A DNA stretch of 64,000 nt from Acanthosepion pharaonis. Taxonomy: Eukaryota; Mollusca; Cephalopoda; Sepiida; Sepiidae. The stretch's first letter is position 1. Each line of letters starts with the position of its first letter. This document shows, one piece after another, positions 36,545-48,900 of the stretch. The translations under genes were made by a program, and so were the position numbers. Under the pieces are notes generated by a model. The model saw only the letters and a list, made by a program, of their open reading frames with translations, made no database searches and had not been told where the DNA came from. Location of the stretch: positions 402,501 to 466,500 of the forward strand of contig CAHIKZ030005578.1 in the NCBI GenBank assembly GCA_903632075.3, given 5' to 3'.

Positions 36545-36875
36545 AGATTAAACATGGTTTTGTCGAAAGAATTGACTTCTTTTTCTGGAGTATACGAAAA
36601 GAGAAGTTGTACTCAATGAAAGTCACAAATGCAATACACTTGATTAATCGCATAAAGAGCAAATCTGCTAAAATTGACAGCAAGGTGAAGTTATTGCATC
36701 GAATTTACGTGAATCTTGCAAAGTGCATCAATCTTTGCATCACAAATGAAGGAAATCAAGATGTTATTTGTTAATATTCTAATTCAATAAAATGTTGTTG
36801 AAATTTTAATTTCTTGAAAATATGAATTTTCCCAATTTGTCAATGTGCCATGACTTTAGGCACACTTTGTATGAA
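36545..36875 (+). pseudogene. Mariner-like transposase C-terminus (different family)
   Basis: A frame from about 36,560 reads VERIDFFFWSIRKEKLYSMK, the DFFLWGYLKEKVY block around the third catalytic aspartate of many mariner-like transposases. Then VTNAIHLINRIKS, KVKLLHRIYVNLAKCINLC and ITNEGN, and a stop at about 36,773. This is the C-terminal portion only. The roughly 100 bp after the stop end in CATGACTTTAGGCACAC, which may be the terminal inverted repeat. The matching 5' terminal repeat is not nearby. Confidence 0.7.
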
Positions 36876-37201
36876 GAGCCTCGATTATCTTAAGATGTCT
36901 TCTACAATTAAATTTGTTTAGAATGTTGGTGTTATCAATAAGAATTTCTCTAATTAAGAATATATATCTATTTTATTAATTATATAATTATGGGAGCGAA
37001 GAATTTTTTAGATGTCTCTGGTAGTCAAGCTAGTAGTTCTGAATAAGTGAATTTGCAAAAACTTTTCCCTAACTTCTGTTGTTCATTTGAGATTGAGGTT
37101 GATTCGGAAGGTTTTTAAAGCACTTAAGTTATAAGTTGGAAAAAGTAATTTGCAGAAATATTCTCGGTTCAGCACACAAATTTAAACAAATGACCAATGA
37201 G

Positions 37202-37204
<3 letters not shown>

Positions 37205-37252
<48 letters not shown>

Positions 37253-37253
37253 A
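37205..37253. repeat. (GA)n
   Basis: One interruption by GG. Confidence 0.96.
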
Positions 37254-37570
37254 ATATGTTTAAGCATATACGCCGGCTTCTTTGCTTGTTTTAATGAGAT
37301 TAGAATTTTCACAAATTTCCCACAGTTGTTAGCGAAGTTGGAGAAATAAGAGTTCAAAGTTCATGTATTTATGTGTCTATATTTCAAGCAATCTGTGCCC
37401 ATCATAAATTAAGTCTTACTGCTGAGCCAACACTTCACACTAAAACGATCGTTAAAATTTTGAACAATCTTCAAATATAAAACTCTCAGAGTTTGTGAAA
37501 AGTAATATTAATGCGAAAATTCGTGTTTTCGTAATCAATTTCACGTTGTTTTTAGGGTTTTTTCCCGTCT

Positions 37571-37640
37571 ACACACGCACGCACACACGCACGAGCGCGC
37601 ACACACACACAGGCACAGACACGCACATATACACACACAC

Positions 37641-37687
<47 letters not shown>
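37571..37687. repeat. CA/CG-rich then (TA)n
   Basis: An imperfect copy of the sequence at 37,348-37,420 follows at 37,684-37,757. Confidence 0.93.
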
Positions 37688-37690
<3 letters not shown>

Positions 37691-38184
37691 CAAATTTCAT
37701 GTGTTTATGTATCTATATTATGTATCTATCTGTGCGCATCATAAATTAAGTACTTCACGAAGAATATTTAATGAATGTAGATTGAGAGTTGTTTTTTCTT
37801 CTTCTGTTGCTTTTTCATCTCTTCTCATATTTGTTCAGTTGCATAATTTGGGAACAGACTGTTTCAGTTGCAGAAGAAATCGGTAAAAAATTCGGAAAAA
37901 TTGAGAAAGTTATCAGCTATTTCGAAAAATTTTGTCGATTAAAAAAGAATTGATAAAAAATTCGAATAGATACAGGGACGCGCGGAGACACGTGCATTAT
38001 GAATGTAATATAAATCCTTGCATAAATATGCACATACACAGATGCACACACCAATACGCACACATACACATACATACTCACGCATTCACAAAGTTACATA
38101 CACAATCACGCACACGCCAACAGGCATACGCTCTCATGAAATCGAATCAATAAACAGACTTTAGAACTTTGACTATGTTAATAA

Positions 38185-38270
38185 ATGAAACGATGCCTGG
38201 CGACACTTCCTTATGAGTTCGATCCCCACTGAGTTTTCCCTACTTATGGCCGATCTAAGATTAATTAATA
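38185..38270 (+). mobile_element. SINE fragment (B box and body)
   Basis: ATGAGTTCGATCCCCACTGA is a good B box. CTACTTATGGCCGATCTAAG resembles the body of the SINE at 54,755. The head is missing. Confidence 0.55.
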
Positions 38271-39289
38271 ATACTATAAATGAAAGGAAAAAATTGTAAA
38301 ATTCTATTTACTTGCGGGTATGAAGAAGAGATAAAAAGGGACGTGTTTGATGGCAAGAGGTTATTTTATGATAACGGACATTTCTCCGGTCAAATTGCCC
38401 CTTGCATTTTCTTCTTTCTCCTCTGCCTCCTAATAACAAACTTAGCATCCAGCTTACCACGACAGTTTTATTTAGCCGAGTGCTTTTCCCATTAAAATCT
38501 GAATTCTAGTGGACGTCTTAACTCCCTCGAGATGACCTGGCCAGAATTGATGCCCGTCTTTACAAGCCAATAAACAGTAATCAGATTAGTTCATCCTTCA
38601 ACATTCAATGACCATTAACTCTACATTAAGACGTTGGGGCGAGTTGACCACTCTGTAAAGTTATTCGGCCATATGACAGAATGGATCAGACTGGCGTTAG
38701 CGAGTAACTGATCATTTTGAGCAATGGTCATCCATTTAGAGTGGAGCGGCCTCTGTCTATTAAAATGTCAACTTTTCTGATTGTAATATTTCAGAGGAGA
38801 ATGAAGACTATAAAACTTTCGGCAGAAACTTTACAACTTTTGTAAATTGATGTAAAATAGAAACACCAGAAAATGTTTACGATTTGGATTATATTTACAC
38901 ACATACACATATTTAATTGTAAAATTAGAAAAGAAAAAGAAAAAAAAGAAAAGAAAAAAGAAAATGCATCTGTGACTACTGCATTCCTAGAGGATAGCGC
39001 TTTTAAGGAAAGCGGCTTTTATAACTAAAGAGCTCAATATTAAGAAATAGTGCATAAATAGTAAAGAAATAAAATAAAAAGTTCAAAAACTTATCTTTCG
39101 AATTTAAATTTCGCAGATTTAATCCGCTCACCAGAGAGGGGAGATAAATCAATTGAATTCATTAAAAGATATCGTTTACTGTTCAAAAGATAATATATAT
39201 TTCAATTTTTGACATTAACTTATTTTAAATTAGCTCTTCCTTAAGGCCGTTATTAAATAATATAATCTACTCTCTCTTGAATGACCACA
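38271..39289. other. Unassigned stretch
   Basis: A more mixed base composition at 38,490-38,770 with no recognised feature. Confidence 0.5.
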
Positions 39290-39632
39290 CTTCTAGATCA
39301 TTTTGCATAAATGCGGTGTTCTCAAAAGCTTTATCCTTAGACCTACCTTGTTCCTAAATGTCATAAATGACTTTCCTGATGTCATCAGTTCTCGACTCTG
39401 TATCTACAATTTTCCGTCACAACTATTTTCTCCTGTCTTAACAGTAAATCTGATCGGTTCCATAAAATTGTTTACTGGGACAAAGAATGGCTTGTTAATT
39501 TTAACACCTCCAAAACGAAATTACTCTCTTTTAATCATCTGAGAGAATCTCTTTTACCTTCTATCAACATGGCTGATGCTAACCTCCAGGAGAGTGACTC
39601 ACTACGCCTTCTCGGACTAACGATCATTTGGA
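39290..39632 (+). pseudogene. LINE family A: internal reverse transcriptase fragment
   Basis: Decayed part of the LINE A polymerase. One frame gives LRPTLFLNVINDFPDVISSR (motif B region and the following NDLPDVI block), then LCIYN, where YADD should follow. The catalytic YADD is gone: the sequence passes directly to a frame-shifted serine/leucine-rich piece. Later frames give WLVNFN, KTKLLSFNH, SINMADANLQESDSLRLLGL, the block just upstream of the first LINE A copy's start. It ends abruptly at about 39,630. It lies 1.5 kb upstream of a second LINE A fragment in the same orientation; whether they came from one insertion is not clear. Confidence 0.83.
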
Positions 39633-39770
39633 TTAGAGCATTTTTATATAAACAAAGTGTTTTCTGTTATTGATAAGAAGATGAATAAAGAATATCTTAA
39701 TTAAATAAATATAATAAATGGTTCTTACTATTTCTATTTTATTGGATATTTCCTAAATATATATATATAT

Positions 39771-39820
39771 AACACGAGGGGGTACTGAAAAGTTCTCGAC
39801 CTTAAAATAATAAAATCATA
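39771..39820. mobile_element. Possible mariner end fragment
   Basis: ACACGAGGGGGTACTGAAAA followed by TTCTCGACC matches the fragment near 8.22 kb at most positions. No transposase is attached, and it follows a short TA run. Confidence 0.4.
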
Positions 39821-41164
<1,344 letters not shown>

Positions 41165-41985
41165 CTGAATTATGAAAAATTTTCACATCCTTCATATTGG
41201 ATATCTCGAAGGCATTTTGACAAGGTTTGGTATACTGGTCTTCTTCACAAGATGAAACGTTATAGTATTTCTGCACGAATTTTTGAACTGATTCAGTCTT
41301 TCTTATCAAATTGCGAAATGAAAGTTGTTTTGGACAGCCACTCTTCTACATCATTTTACATGAATGCAGGTGCCCACCAAAGCTATATACTTGGAACTAC
41401 GTTGTTCCTAATTTTCATGAATGATCTTCCTAATGTCATCATTCATTTCTCAACTCTGTATCTATGTCGATGAAACAACAGATTACTCCTGTCTTAACAG
41501 TCAGTTTCATCGGTTCGATGAGATCAAATTAGCAGCTCATCTAAAAAATGGCCTACAATCTGTTGTTTACCGGGGAAAGAAATGGCTTGTTGATTTTAAT
41601 GCCGCCAAAATGAAACTGCACGAGAAAAACCCTTTTACCTTATGGCATGATGCTGATGCTAACCTCCAGGAGGATGACTCATTGCGCCTTCTCGGACTAA
41701 CGTTTCCCGTTGACATAAAGTGGAAAGATTATATTGAATCAATTCTTAGGTCTGCTGTTAGGAAAGTTGTTTCCCTGTGTCGTGCTAGACAGTTTTTCTC
41801 GCTAGAATCTATTTTAAATACTGCCATTCGTCCTTGCTTTGAATATTGCTGCCACATATGATCTGGTGTCCTGCTATATACAGAGAGATTCGTGATAAAA
41901 TCCAAAGAAGAATCAGCAATATTATTGGCCCTGATCTGGCGTATCGGCTTTTGTCATTTTCCAACCGCCGTTAGGTTGATCACCA
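41165..41985 (+). pseudogene. LINE family A: reverse transcriptase core with mutated active site
   Basis: Longest family A fragment here. Near 41,197 it reads LDISKAF, motif A, and one extra T then shifts the frame before DKVWYTGLLHKMKRYSISAR. Next come FELIQSFLSN, an altered motif B (NAGAHQSYILGTTLFLIF) and NDLPNVI. The motif C region reads LCIYVDETTDYSCLN, so the usual YADD is YVDE: the second catalytic aspartate is glutamate. The rest (KLAAHLKNGLQSVV, KKWLVDFNAAKMK, DDSLRLLGLTFPVDIKWKDY, EYCCHI) is the thumb and C-terminal part. A stop follows EYCCHI and the 3' UTR is absent. The mutated active site and frameshifts say it is dead. Confidence 0.9.
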
Positions 41986-42765
41986 TACAGTAACCGTTAC
42001 TTTTATCTTGTTTTAGTGTAAACTTTGATATCTGTTTAAATGAAGAATTTAATTATAAATCTTCAACTTTGTTCATGGTCTTCACATACAAGCCCGCCCG
42101 CGTGCGTGTGTGTGTGTATGTGTGTAGGCCATTGATAGTTAAGCGCAGGGTAAACGCTTTTCCGAATCCTTGCTATTCTTTAATATGCCTTACTAGGAAT
42201 TCCCTTGATTTTTAATTTCTTCATCATTACATATGCTCAATAGAAATGTAATCGGACGATAGTTACCGAGGTCTACGTTATTTCCTGTTTGATAAAATAG
42301 AATTATTATTCCTAGACTGAAGATTTAAGGAGCATTTCCATTTTTTCTAGGCAAATAGTTGTTCTAATCTTTTGTGGAATTCATCTAGATCTTTCCAGAT
42401 AATTACGATTCGATTTCCGCCATTTTGGAGTGCAATCATTATTTCATCTGTTATCACTTCCAAGTAAACTATTTTGCTGTCTCTTTATTTTCGAAACATA
42501 CACCTTTTCATAATACTCAGCCATTATTTTGTTATTTCCTTGTTTTTATCTTTTAATGCAAACAATTATTGTTTAACTTTGTGGAATCAAACATGTTTCA
42601 AGCTTATTTCTGTTAAATTGAAACTCGAATTTCACTCTACAAATTACCGTTCATTTCCTTTTCTTATGACGGTTATATTTTAATATCAAAATATTATACA
42701 TATGGTTCTATAGAGCCTTGTTAAAAGGAACTATTCCCTCAAAATTTTAATTGCAATATATAAAT
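41986..42765. other. Unassigned stretch
   Basis: Nothing recognised apart from a short TG run at 42,100. Confidence 0.5.
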
Positions 42766-42995
42766 ATATTTTCTGTTTATACTTTATTTTTATAGATAAA
42801 AATATAAGTAAATTCTCTGTTTATAATAAACAGTATCAACAACATTTACCGGCCTGAATGTCTGAGAGATTTAATAGAAAATACGTGTCCTCCGACAGGA
42901 ATTGAACCTGCGTCCTACACGGAACCATAATAAAGTCTGACATGCGATACCATTTCGCTACAGAGGAACAAAAACTTTCGGGCTTAGTCTATTTA
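42766..42995 (-). mobile_element. tRNA-derived SINE (lysine-like), best copy
   Basis: Minus strand, 42,887-42,967, is close to a whole tRNA. A 7-bp acceptor stem pairs TCCTCTG with CGGAGGA. TAGCGAAATGGTATCGC is the D arm and A box, CAGACTTTATTATGG the anticodon region, and GCAGGTTCAATTCCTGT the T arm and B box. The tail reads CATTCAGGCCGGTAAATGTT, then TTTATTATAAACAGAGAATT and ATCTATAAAAATAAAG. Tail-sharing copies or pieces occur at 56.69-56.83, 58.24-58.44 and 58.55-58.75 kb. The anticodon region reads TTT within CAGACTTTATT, suggesting lysine origin, as for the octopus OK family. Confidence 0.83.
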
Positions 42996-43019
42996 ATAAT
43001 AATAAAAATAATAATATAT

Positions 43020-43318
43020 ATATATATATATAATGACGACCGAAAGCGTTGTGTGTTCAATACGGAGCCACAGCAGAGGTGAACAAAAACTTGGAGATTT
43101 GAGCTACTAAAGGGAAATATCTAAAGGGAAACTGAGATATCCAGAATAGGCATGTCATGTGGAACTAGAACTATCTACTCCCGTGGAGTTCGATTCGAAA
43201 TTACAACGTATATTACCGGAAGAAGGCCAGAGCGTACAACGGCGGAAACGTCGTGATTATAACCATAAAGATGAGGACAACAGTCCGCCGAACAATGTAA
43301 ATAGTGTAAATAGTTACA
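43020..43318 (+). repeat. CGAAACGTCG-type repeat, plus copy
   Basis: Reads CATGTGGAACTAGAAC, GGAAGAAGGCCAGAGCGTAC, GGAAACGTCGTGATTATAAC, GATGAGGACAACAGTCCG and GAACAATGTAAATAGTGTAA. The apparent frame (RRKRRDYNHKDEDN) arises from the repeat and is not evidence of a protein. It ends directly beside the alternating palindrome at 43,328. Confidence 0.8.
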
Positions 43319-43327
43319 TCTACTCAA

Positions 43328-43373
43328 AAATACACACACACACGCGCGCGCGCGCGCGTGTGTGTGTGTATTT
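43328..43373. repeat. Perfect 46-bp palindrome, alternating CA/CG/TG
   Basis: The centre is (CG)n flanked by (CA)n left and (TG)n right, with AAA and TTT at the edges. It equals its own reverse complement and alternates pyrimidine and purine over the inner 40 bp. Confidence 0.95.
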
Positions 43374-43499
43374 CATTGTTTCTATTACGCGCATGTAAAT
43401 GCTTTAATATATGGATACATTAGAATTATATATTCGGTTACATGAGCATGTGTACTCGAGATCTATTGCGTATATATACAGCAATAGTGGCAAAAAAGG

Positions 43500-43632
43500 T
43501 TTACTAAGCTTAGCTTAGATGTAGCCCAAAGCCGAAAGTATGGGGTACCTAGTGAGGGTCGAATTCACTATTCATTCATAATTAATCTAGCGAAACAGAC
43601 TTGCTATTACACCACGGGGCGTAGTGCTCACG
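43500..43632 (-). mobile_element. tRNA-derived SINE (arginine-like)
   Basis: The minus strand has CCCGTGGTGTAATAGCAAGT (A box), GTGAATTCGACCCTC (B box) and the family body ACCCCATACTTTCGGCTTTG followed by GGCTACATCTAAGC. Same family as the SINE at 54,755. Confidence 0.8.
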
Positions 43633-45296
43633 AGCATGTGTACTATCTTGACAATACGTTGCACGATATCCTACGTTCATTGATTTGGAGAAGAAAACCC
43701 GAAAGACGGCATCTCACAACGCTTATTCTTTCTTGACTTTACCGTTAACAAACGAATAGAACTCATTCGTAGAGAAATGAAATTCTTTCTCAGATTCTCC
43801 CCTATTCGCTTTCTTTTTACTCATCATATTTCTGGCGACTTCTCATCCTATCGTCTTATCAACCTTATGAATCAGGTTTCCCTACTCGCATCCATTGGCA
43901 GTACCAATAACCCCACACTTTGCTGAACCTGATCTCACTGAATTTTCTGATATTGATGATGCTTTAATAATATCGGCACACTGAATGCGACACCGTCCGC
44001 TACAGAGTGATTAATTCTGTCATTACAGTGTCACGTGTCATTGTTACGTGGAAAATTTAACAACTTCTGATTGGAGCCTATTTGCTGTTTTTAACTTTCC
44101 TCGTTCATTCTTGTATCTTTTTAATTTATCTAAGTAGCTGTGTGCTTGAACTACTTACTTAGCCAGATCATTGGACTGACATCTGCGAGGACAATAGTTC
44201 CATTGTAGATTCACAATGGCTTAAATTTCCTAATTCTTTTTTACAATGCTTAGCTTAAATAAGTATGTCAAAGTTCAGCAGCAAATATTTCAATTGATAA
44301 ATCGTTAAATAATGTAAAAAATCGCGCAAAAAGTTATTTATTGATATTACTGTTTTATAAAGACTTAGCAATATCTTCGGTGAAATTGCATCATTAGTTT
44401 GTATAAAGTAGTATAAAAGAATATTTTTATGTTTATTAAAATATTAAGCCAGTTGATTTTTTATAACAATATTTGAATGGTTTCCATCATAAATGAAACG
44501 GGCGGTTATAAAATAGAACGGATTACCAGTCTTTCATTTTCTAAATTTGGATTTTAAACTTAAATATAAAAATGATTCTTGTGGTGTTAAAAAAGGAAAT
44601 GATAGCTCATTGTATTAAGTCGTCAGTAGTTTAATCTTTCATAGAATCAATTGAAGATGGCCTTAAAAAAACTCAAACAAACATACAAAGCAAAAAATAA
44701 AAAAGAATTATATGAGACATTGTCACAAAGATTACTTTTTATATTCATATTAAATCCAGTTTTTTTTAGACTGGCAAAAGATGAAATCTCCCGTTATGAA
44801 ATTTTGTTGTTTTCTCGCTCAGACGAGAAAAAAAAAATCGTAAATAAAATTTGACAAAATTGATTCCCCAGTCTGGGAAATGTATTTTTCACGCAATGAA
44901 ATAATTCACCGCGTTTATAGCAAGAAATGATGAAGTACAAATCTTCTACAAAATATTTTTAAAATTTCATTATACTTGGTCGGCCAGATTAAAAAGTAAC
45001 ATGTCTTTCCCAATAGTAGCACAGGTTATACAAAGAAACTAAAAACTCATTGTTAAGGAAAGTTACGCTTAATTAAATCCTAAATGCCGTTAGCTTTAAC
45101 ACATCAGCATCAATGGCGCTTATTCTTTTAAAATCTGCTTACATTGTATTGATTACATTTAGTTTTAAAGTAAAACGAAATGATTTGGTACCACAAAGCA
45201 ACCTAAGTAAGGAATCCAATGGCGTTATTGCGGCTTGTAGTTGTGTAAAATGTGCCAAATACTCATGAAACAAAGGACACACATGCACACATTTGC

Positions 45297-45345
<49 letters not shown>

Positions 45346-46229
45346 CGTGCATTTGCGCATATTTCTCTTGGTGATAATGGTGATGGTGATAAACTTAGTG
45401 ATCGGATTTTCAAAATAATGATGTCAGGAACACCATTACAATTTTTCAATTTTGTTCTAAACAAAACAGAATTAATTTTTGAAAGGACTTTCCCATTTCA
45501 CTCATCTCTTATAAATAATCTCTGTACCTCTACACATGTAAACAAATGAAAATAAATATAGAGAAGTAGAAATACACGCGCGCACACGCAGAATAGACAA
45601 ATAGATTATTGACAAAGATTGTTGACAAAATAATCAAAAGAAATCGATTGACATCATTTAATTTTTTCTCTAGACGTTTTTGAAAGAAAATTTTACAAAT
45701 AATGATCAACTCATTTAATTTGAACGAATCTAATTCCCGGGAAGTATTGATTTTGGGAAAATCGATTTTTAATGCAGTTCTAATGATTGCGAACGGCACG
45801 AACTTTTGGAAGAGATTCTGGAAATTCTTCGATTGGGAGAAGCTTTATTTTTGCTTTACTTTTTCATACTTCATCGTATAATTTCTTTTGAAAAGCATTT
45901 TCAACTTTTGTATGAAACACAAATAAAACTTAATTTTAGTTTTTCTTTTCCAGCATCTTTATCACTTCGACGCAGATTCAAAAGAGGAATCTTAACTCGA
46001 AAAAATAAGAAACCAAAAGGAATTTTTCCTAATAGAAACAATTCAATCAGACTAATGCAGATTCTTCTAATTTAGATTCAATACAGTAAAACACTAAACG
46101 ATTTAACGAACAAACTATTGCCATTAGAACTGTACGGTGTATAATATTTAACGGGATGATAGGAATTCTTTCTCACACTCATACATACACACAGTAGAAA
46201 CTGAATGAGGCCGGCTAGGTTATGCATTT
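43633..46229. other. Unassigned stretch
   Basis: An open frame without a start at 43,727-43,925 (TVNKRIELIRREMKFFLRFS) could be a retroelement scrap, but I cannot place it. The rest shows only the CT array. Confidence 0.45.
45301..45342. repeat. (CT)n
   Basis: ATTTGCGCAT stands on both sides. Confidence 0.96.
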
Positions 46230-46885
46230 AGATATATGTAGTGAACATCCATTTTATATAATTTTTTAACTGCCCAGTAGCCTTAAGAATTTAAGAAAAT
46301 ATCTTAAGCAATATAATATTTTATTTTTTACTTACAAAGACGCTTGTCAGAAAAATGTTAGAAAATTACCACTAAAATTAAATGTATTATAGTTATCTCT
46401 ATTATTTTCTGATAATGTCGTATATGAATATCTGTATTACAAAAAACGCACTCACACACAAATCAAAATTCTTTTTAAAATACTGGGGGATCGTTGAATT
46501 ATAGTAATTTATGATAAGTAAATACATTTTTATTCTCATAACTTTTATCGAAATTTCATAAAAATTAAACGAGAGGAGAGTAGCAGATTTATAAAGATTT
46601 TAACAAAGTTTTTCTAAAAAGGAAACGTTACAAAAATAATTTAATTCATTTTTTAATAAGTTTATTTTTGCAAGATTATATTTTTTAAAATGCGCTCAAA
46701 TTTCTCATACAAATTTAAGATCCTGCGTTGACACCAAAAAACAAAATTTTTAAACAAAATTTCCAAGGATAAAAAAAAAAAATTACATAAAAAATCTGTT
46801 GATCCTTCCTCTTAATAATAACGCGAAGATTTTGACAATAAAATTTTGTTCTTATTAAGTTTGGGGCATTTTTCCATCATGTATT
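46230..46885 (-). repeat. Long AT-rich dispersed repeat, copy 3 (partial)
   Basis: Shares CATTTTATATAATTTTTTAA, GATAATGTCGTATATG, AATAATTTAATTCATTT and AAGTTTGGGGCATTTTTCCA with copies 1 and 2. It begins inside the family and ends where the minus-strand LINE C-terminus starts. Confidence 0.7.
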
Positions 46886-46887
46886 CT

Positions 46888-47080
46888 GCTCTTTTAGCGA
46901 ATGTTACATCATGGCTCTCCACAATTTCCTCTTTTGTTTTTTTGCCATCTCTCCCCAAAACTGCTCCACCATCCATTCGCATAAACTCGGCAAGTAGCTT
47001 ATGTTTTGCTTCCTATAGACCCTCTTACCTTGTCCTATGGGGTATCCTACATTGTATTAGCTTTAGTTTTGCCAGGATAG
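46888..47080 (-). pseudogene. LINE ORF2 C-terminus (GKR...WRAMI...HGT type)
   Basis: Minus-strand translation gives GQGKRVYRKQNISYLPSLCE, WMVEQFWGEMAKKQKRKLWR, then AMM, a stop, and HSLKEQNT. This matches the usual end of many LINE ORF2 proteins (GKRSRGRQR, WMAEQGLGEI, WRAMIAHALK-HGT). The fragment is short with a stop inside. Its 3' edge meets the long AT-rich repeat to its left, which may be its 3' UTR. The same kind of C-terminus appears at the right end of the window. Confidence 0.75.
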
Positions 47081-48181
47081 GAGACATGTATGATTCTGAA
47101 TGTAAATTTACCATCGACAAAACAACAAAAAAATATTACGAGTCTAAAGAAGTTCCTTCTGGAGACGAAAGGAATTAGTAGGATTTATTTCCATTTTGTC
47201 ATTCATTTACCCATTATTAGTCCGATTTATATATTATATCTTCCATATATAAGTATAGCTCTATCCTAAAATACTTACAAAAGCAAGCATTGCTACTTAT
47301 TTCTTTTAATTTTTTTTCGTCTGCAAATTACTGATAACGACATCCAGAGCAATTACTCAAAAGGACATTTCAAATAATTATCCAGAAAGAAGAATACCTT
47401 GAGAGAAAGGCGCTCAAGAGACATTTATCGATAGCAGAATCTACTACCCCCATAAACCGTGCCCCCACTGGCCATGATAGTCATCTTAATGGGGTTTGAA
47501 ATGGACTCCAGTTGTAAAAAGGTCCCGCTGCGATCCATCGACCAACTTGGGGTTTGGAGTTTACATATATCATTATTTGATTGTATTCGATTAATTTATT
47601 CAGCCCCTTCTGCTCAATCCCTTTTTGGCATCAATGTTTTGCGGAAAGTTATGAAAGAAATATAAATAATATTCGTTGGTGTTACATGACATTTATTCTG
47701 TTTTCTAAAAATGTCAATCGATTTTTCTTCACGCGTTACTTCGTCGGCGAGTAACTAATGTGGCAAGTGACTAATGTGGCAAAAGTTTGTTGGATTTTCT
47801 TTACGTCTTGAAACGGAGTTAAAACGACTGACAGACAAAGAGATAACTTTTAGGAATACTTCCGGTTATACATTAATTCCAAAATTTCCTTATAAGGTAG
47901 GATCATTTGTTTCATTCGAATCCCGTCTGTCACGATTTCCAGTCCTCAGTCATATCACCTTATTTACAGATGACACAAACGATTTATCCTGTTAACAAAT
48001 AGGGTAACTTTTTCTTGTTCTAAACGAGGTCCTCTTCAATTGCCCGGATAAGAAATTTGGAAATGTTAATTTCTGCAAAGAGATGACTAACAAATCACTT
48101 ATTTCACTTTTTCGAATAGATTTAGTATATTCTACTGTATTTTTAAATACTCCATTACTTCTTGCCATTCCTGTCTGCAAG
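47081..48181. other. Unassigned; possible RT scrap at 47,950
   Basis: LFTDDTNDLSC at 47,962-47,994 resembles a YADDT box, but the neighbours do not match LINE A closely. Confidence 0.35.
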
Positions 48182-48379
48182 AAAGAGAGGAGAGGGGAGA
48201 GAGAGAGAGGGAGGAGAGGGAGAGAGAGAGAGGGAGGGAGAGGGGAGAGAGAGGGAGGGAGAGGGGAGAGAGGAGGAGAGGAGAGAGAGGGGGAGGGAGG
48301 GAGAGAGGGAGGGAGGAGAGGGGGAGAGAGAGGGAGAGGAGAGAGGAGGGAGGGAGAGGGAGAGAGGGAGAGAGAGATA
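48182..48379. repeat. Purine-only (GA/GGGA)n tract
   Basis: About 200 bp with almost no pyrimidine on the plus strand. Confidence 0.96.
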
Positions 48380-48622
48380 ATCGCTTCATCTTGGAAACAA
48401 GAATAAGTAAGCGAAATGGATGCAGATCATGTCTCTGTCTACCAATCTCTTCTTAATAAACATTTCAACTCAGTAAACATTTTAAATCTCATTATAATTT
48501 TAATGAATCCAAACTGCTCAAAATATATCCCTTCTCATAGGTTTATTTTGTACGTGAACAAATGAATAACTTTGGACGAGATAAAATTGATGTATATATG
48601 TATGTATATATGTAAGGATAAA

Positions 48623-48625
<3 letters not shown>

Positions 48626-48664
<39 letters not shown>
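48626..48664. repeat. (TA)n
   Basis: Ends where SSR-flanking repeat copy 1 starts. Confidence 0.95.
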
Positions 48665-48668
<4 letters not shown>

Positions 48669-48735
48669 TGAACATTGAAGTCAACACTCAGAGGCGACAG
48701 TCTGTTTCATGCTAGACGCAATCGTCAGGCCGCGA
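48664..48735 (+). repeat. SSR-flanking repeat, copy 1
   Basis: Follows a TA array directly: AAAGTGAACATTGAAGTCAA, then CGACAGTCTGTTTCATGCTA. Shared with 50,815-50,875 and, reversed, 19,178-19,233. Confidence 0.72.
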
Positions 48736-48753
48736 GTGTTTCGTGTTTTTTAC

Positions 48754-48758
<5 letters not shown>

Positions 48759-48802
<44 letters not shown>
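48759..48802. repeat. (TA)n
   Basis: Pure TA run after SSR-flanking repeat copy 1. Confidence 0.95.
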
Positions 48803-48808
<6 letters not shown>

Positions 48809-48900
48809 AGCATGAGTAGCTCTAAGAAGAGCCTGTCCCAAAACTTCTTACTGGCAGAAAAGTGCACGATACCACAATGAATAGCAGAGCCTCAATAGAC

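Noticed and set aside
42887..42967. A functional tRNA-Lys gene
   Set aside because: The anticodon stem is broken and it carries a SINE tail shared with other loci.
47774..47995. LINE reverse transcriptase with LFTDDT box
   Set aside because: Only one short motif; flanking words do not follow any LINE order convincingly.
48083..48406. Glycine/arginine/glutamate-rich frame
   Set aside because: Translation of the purine tract.
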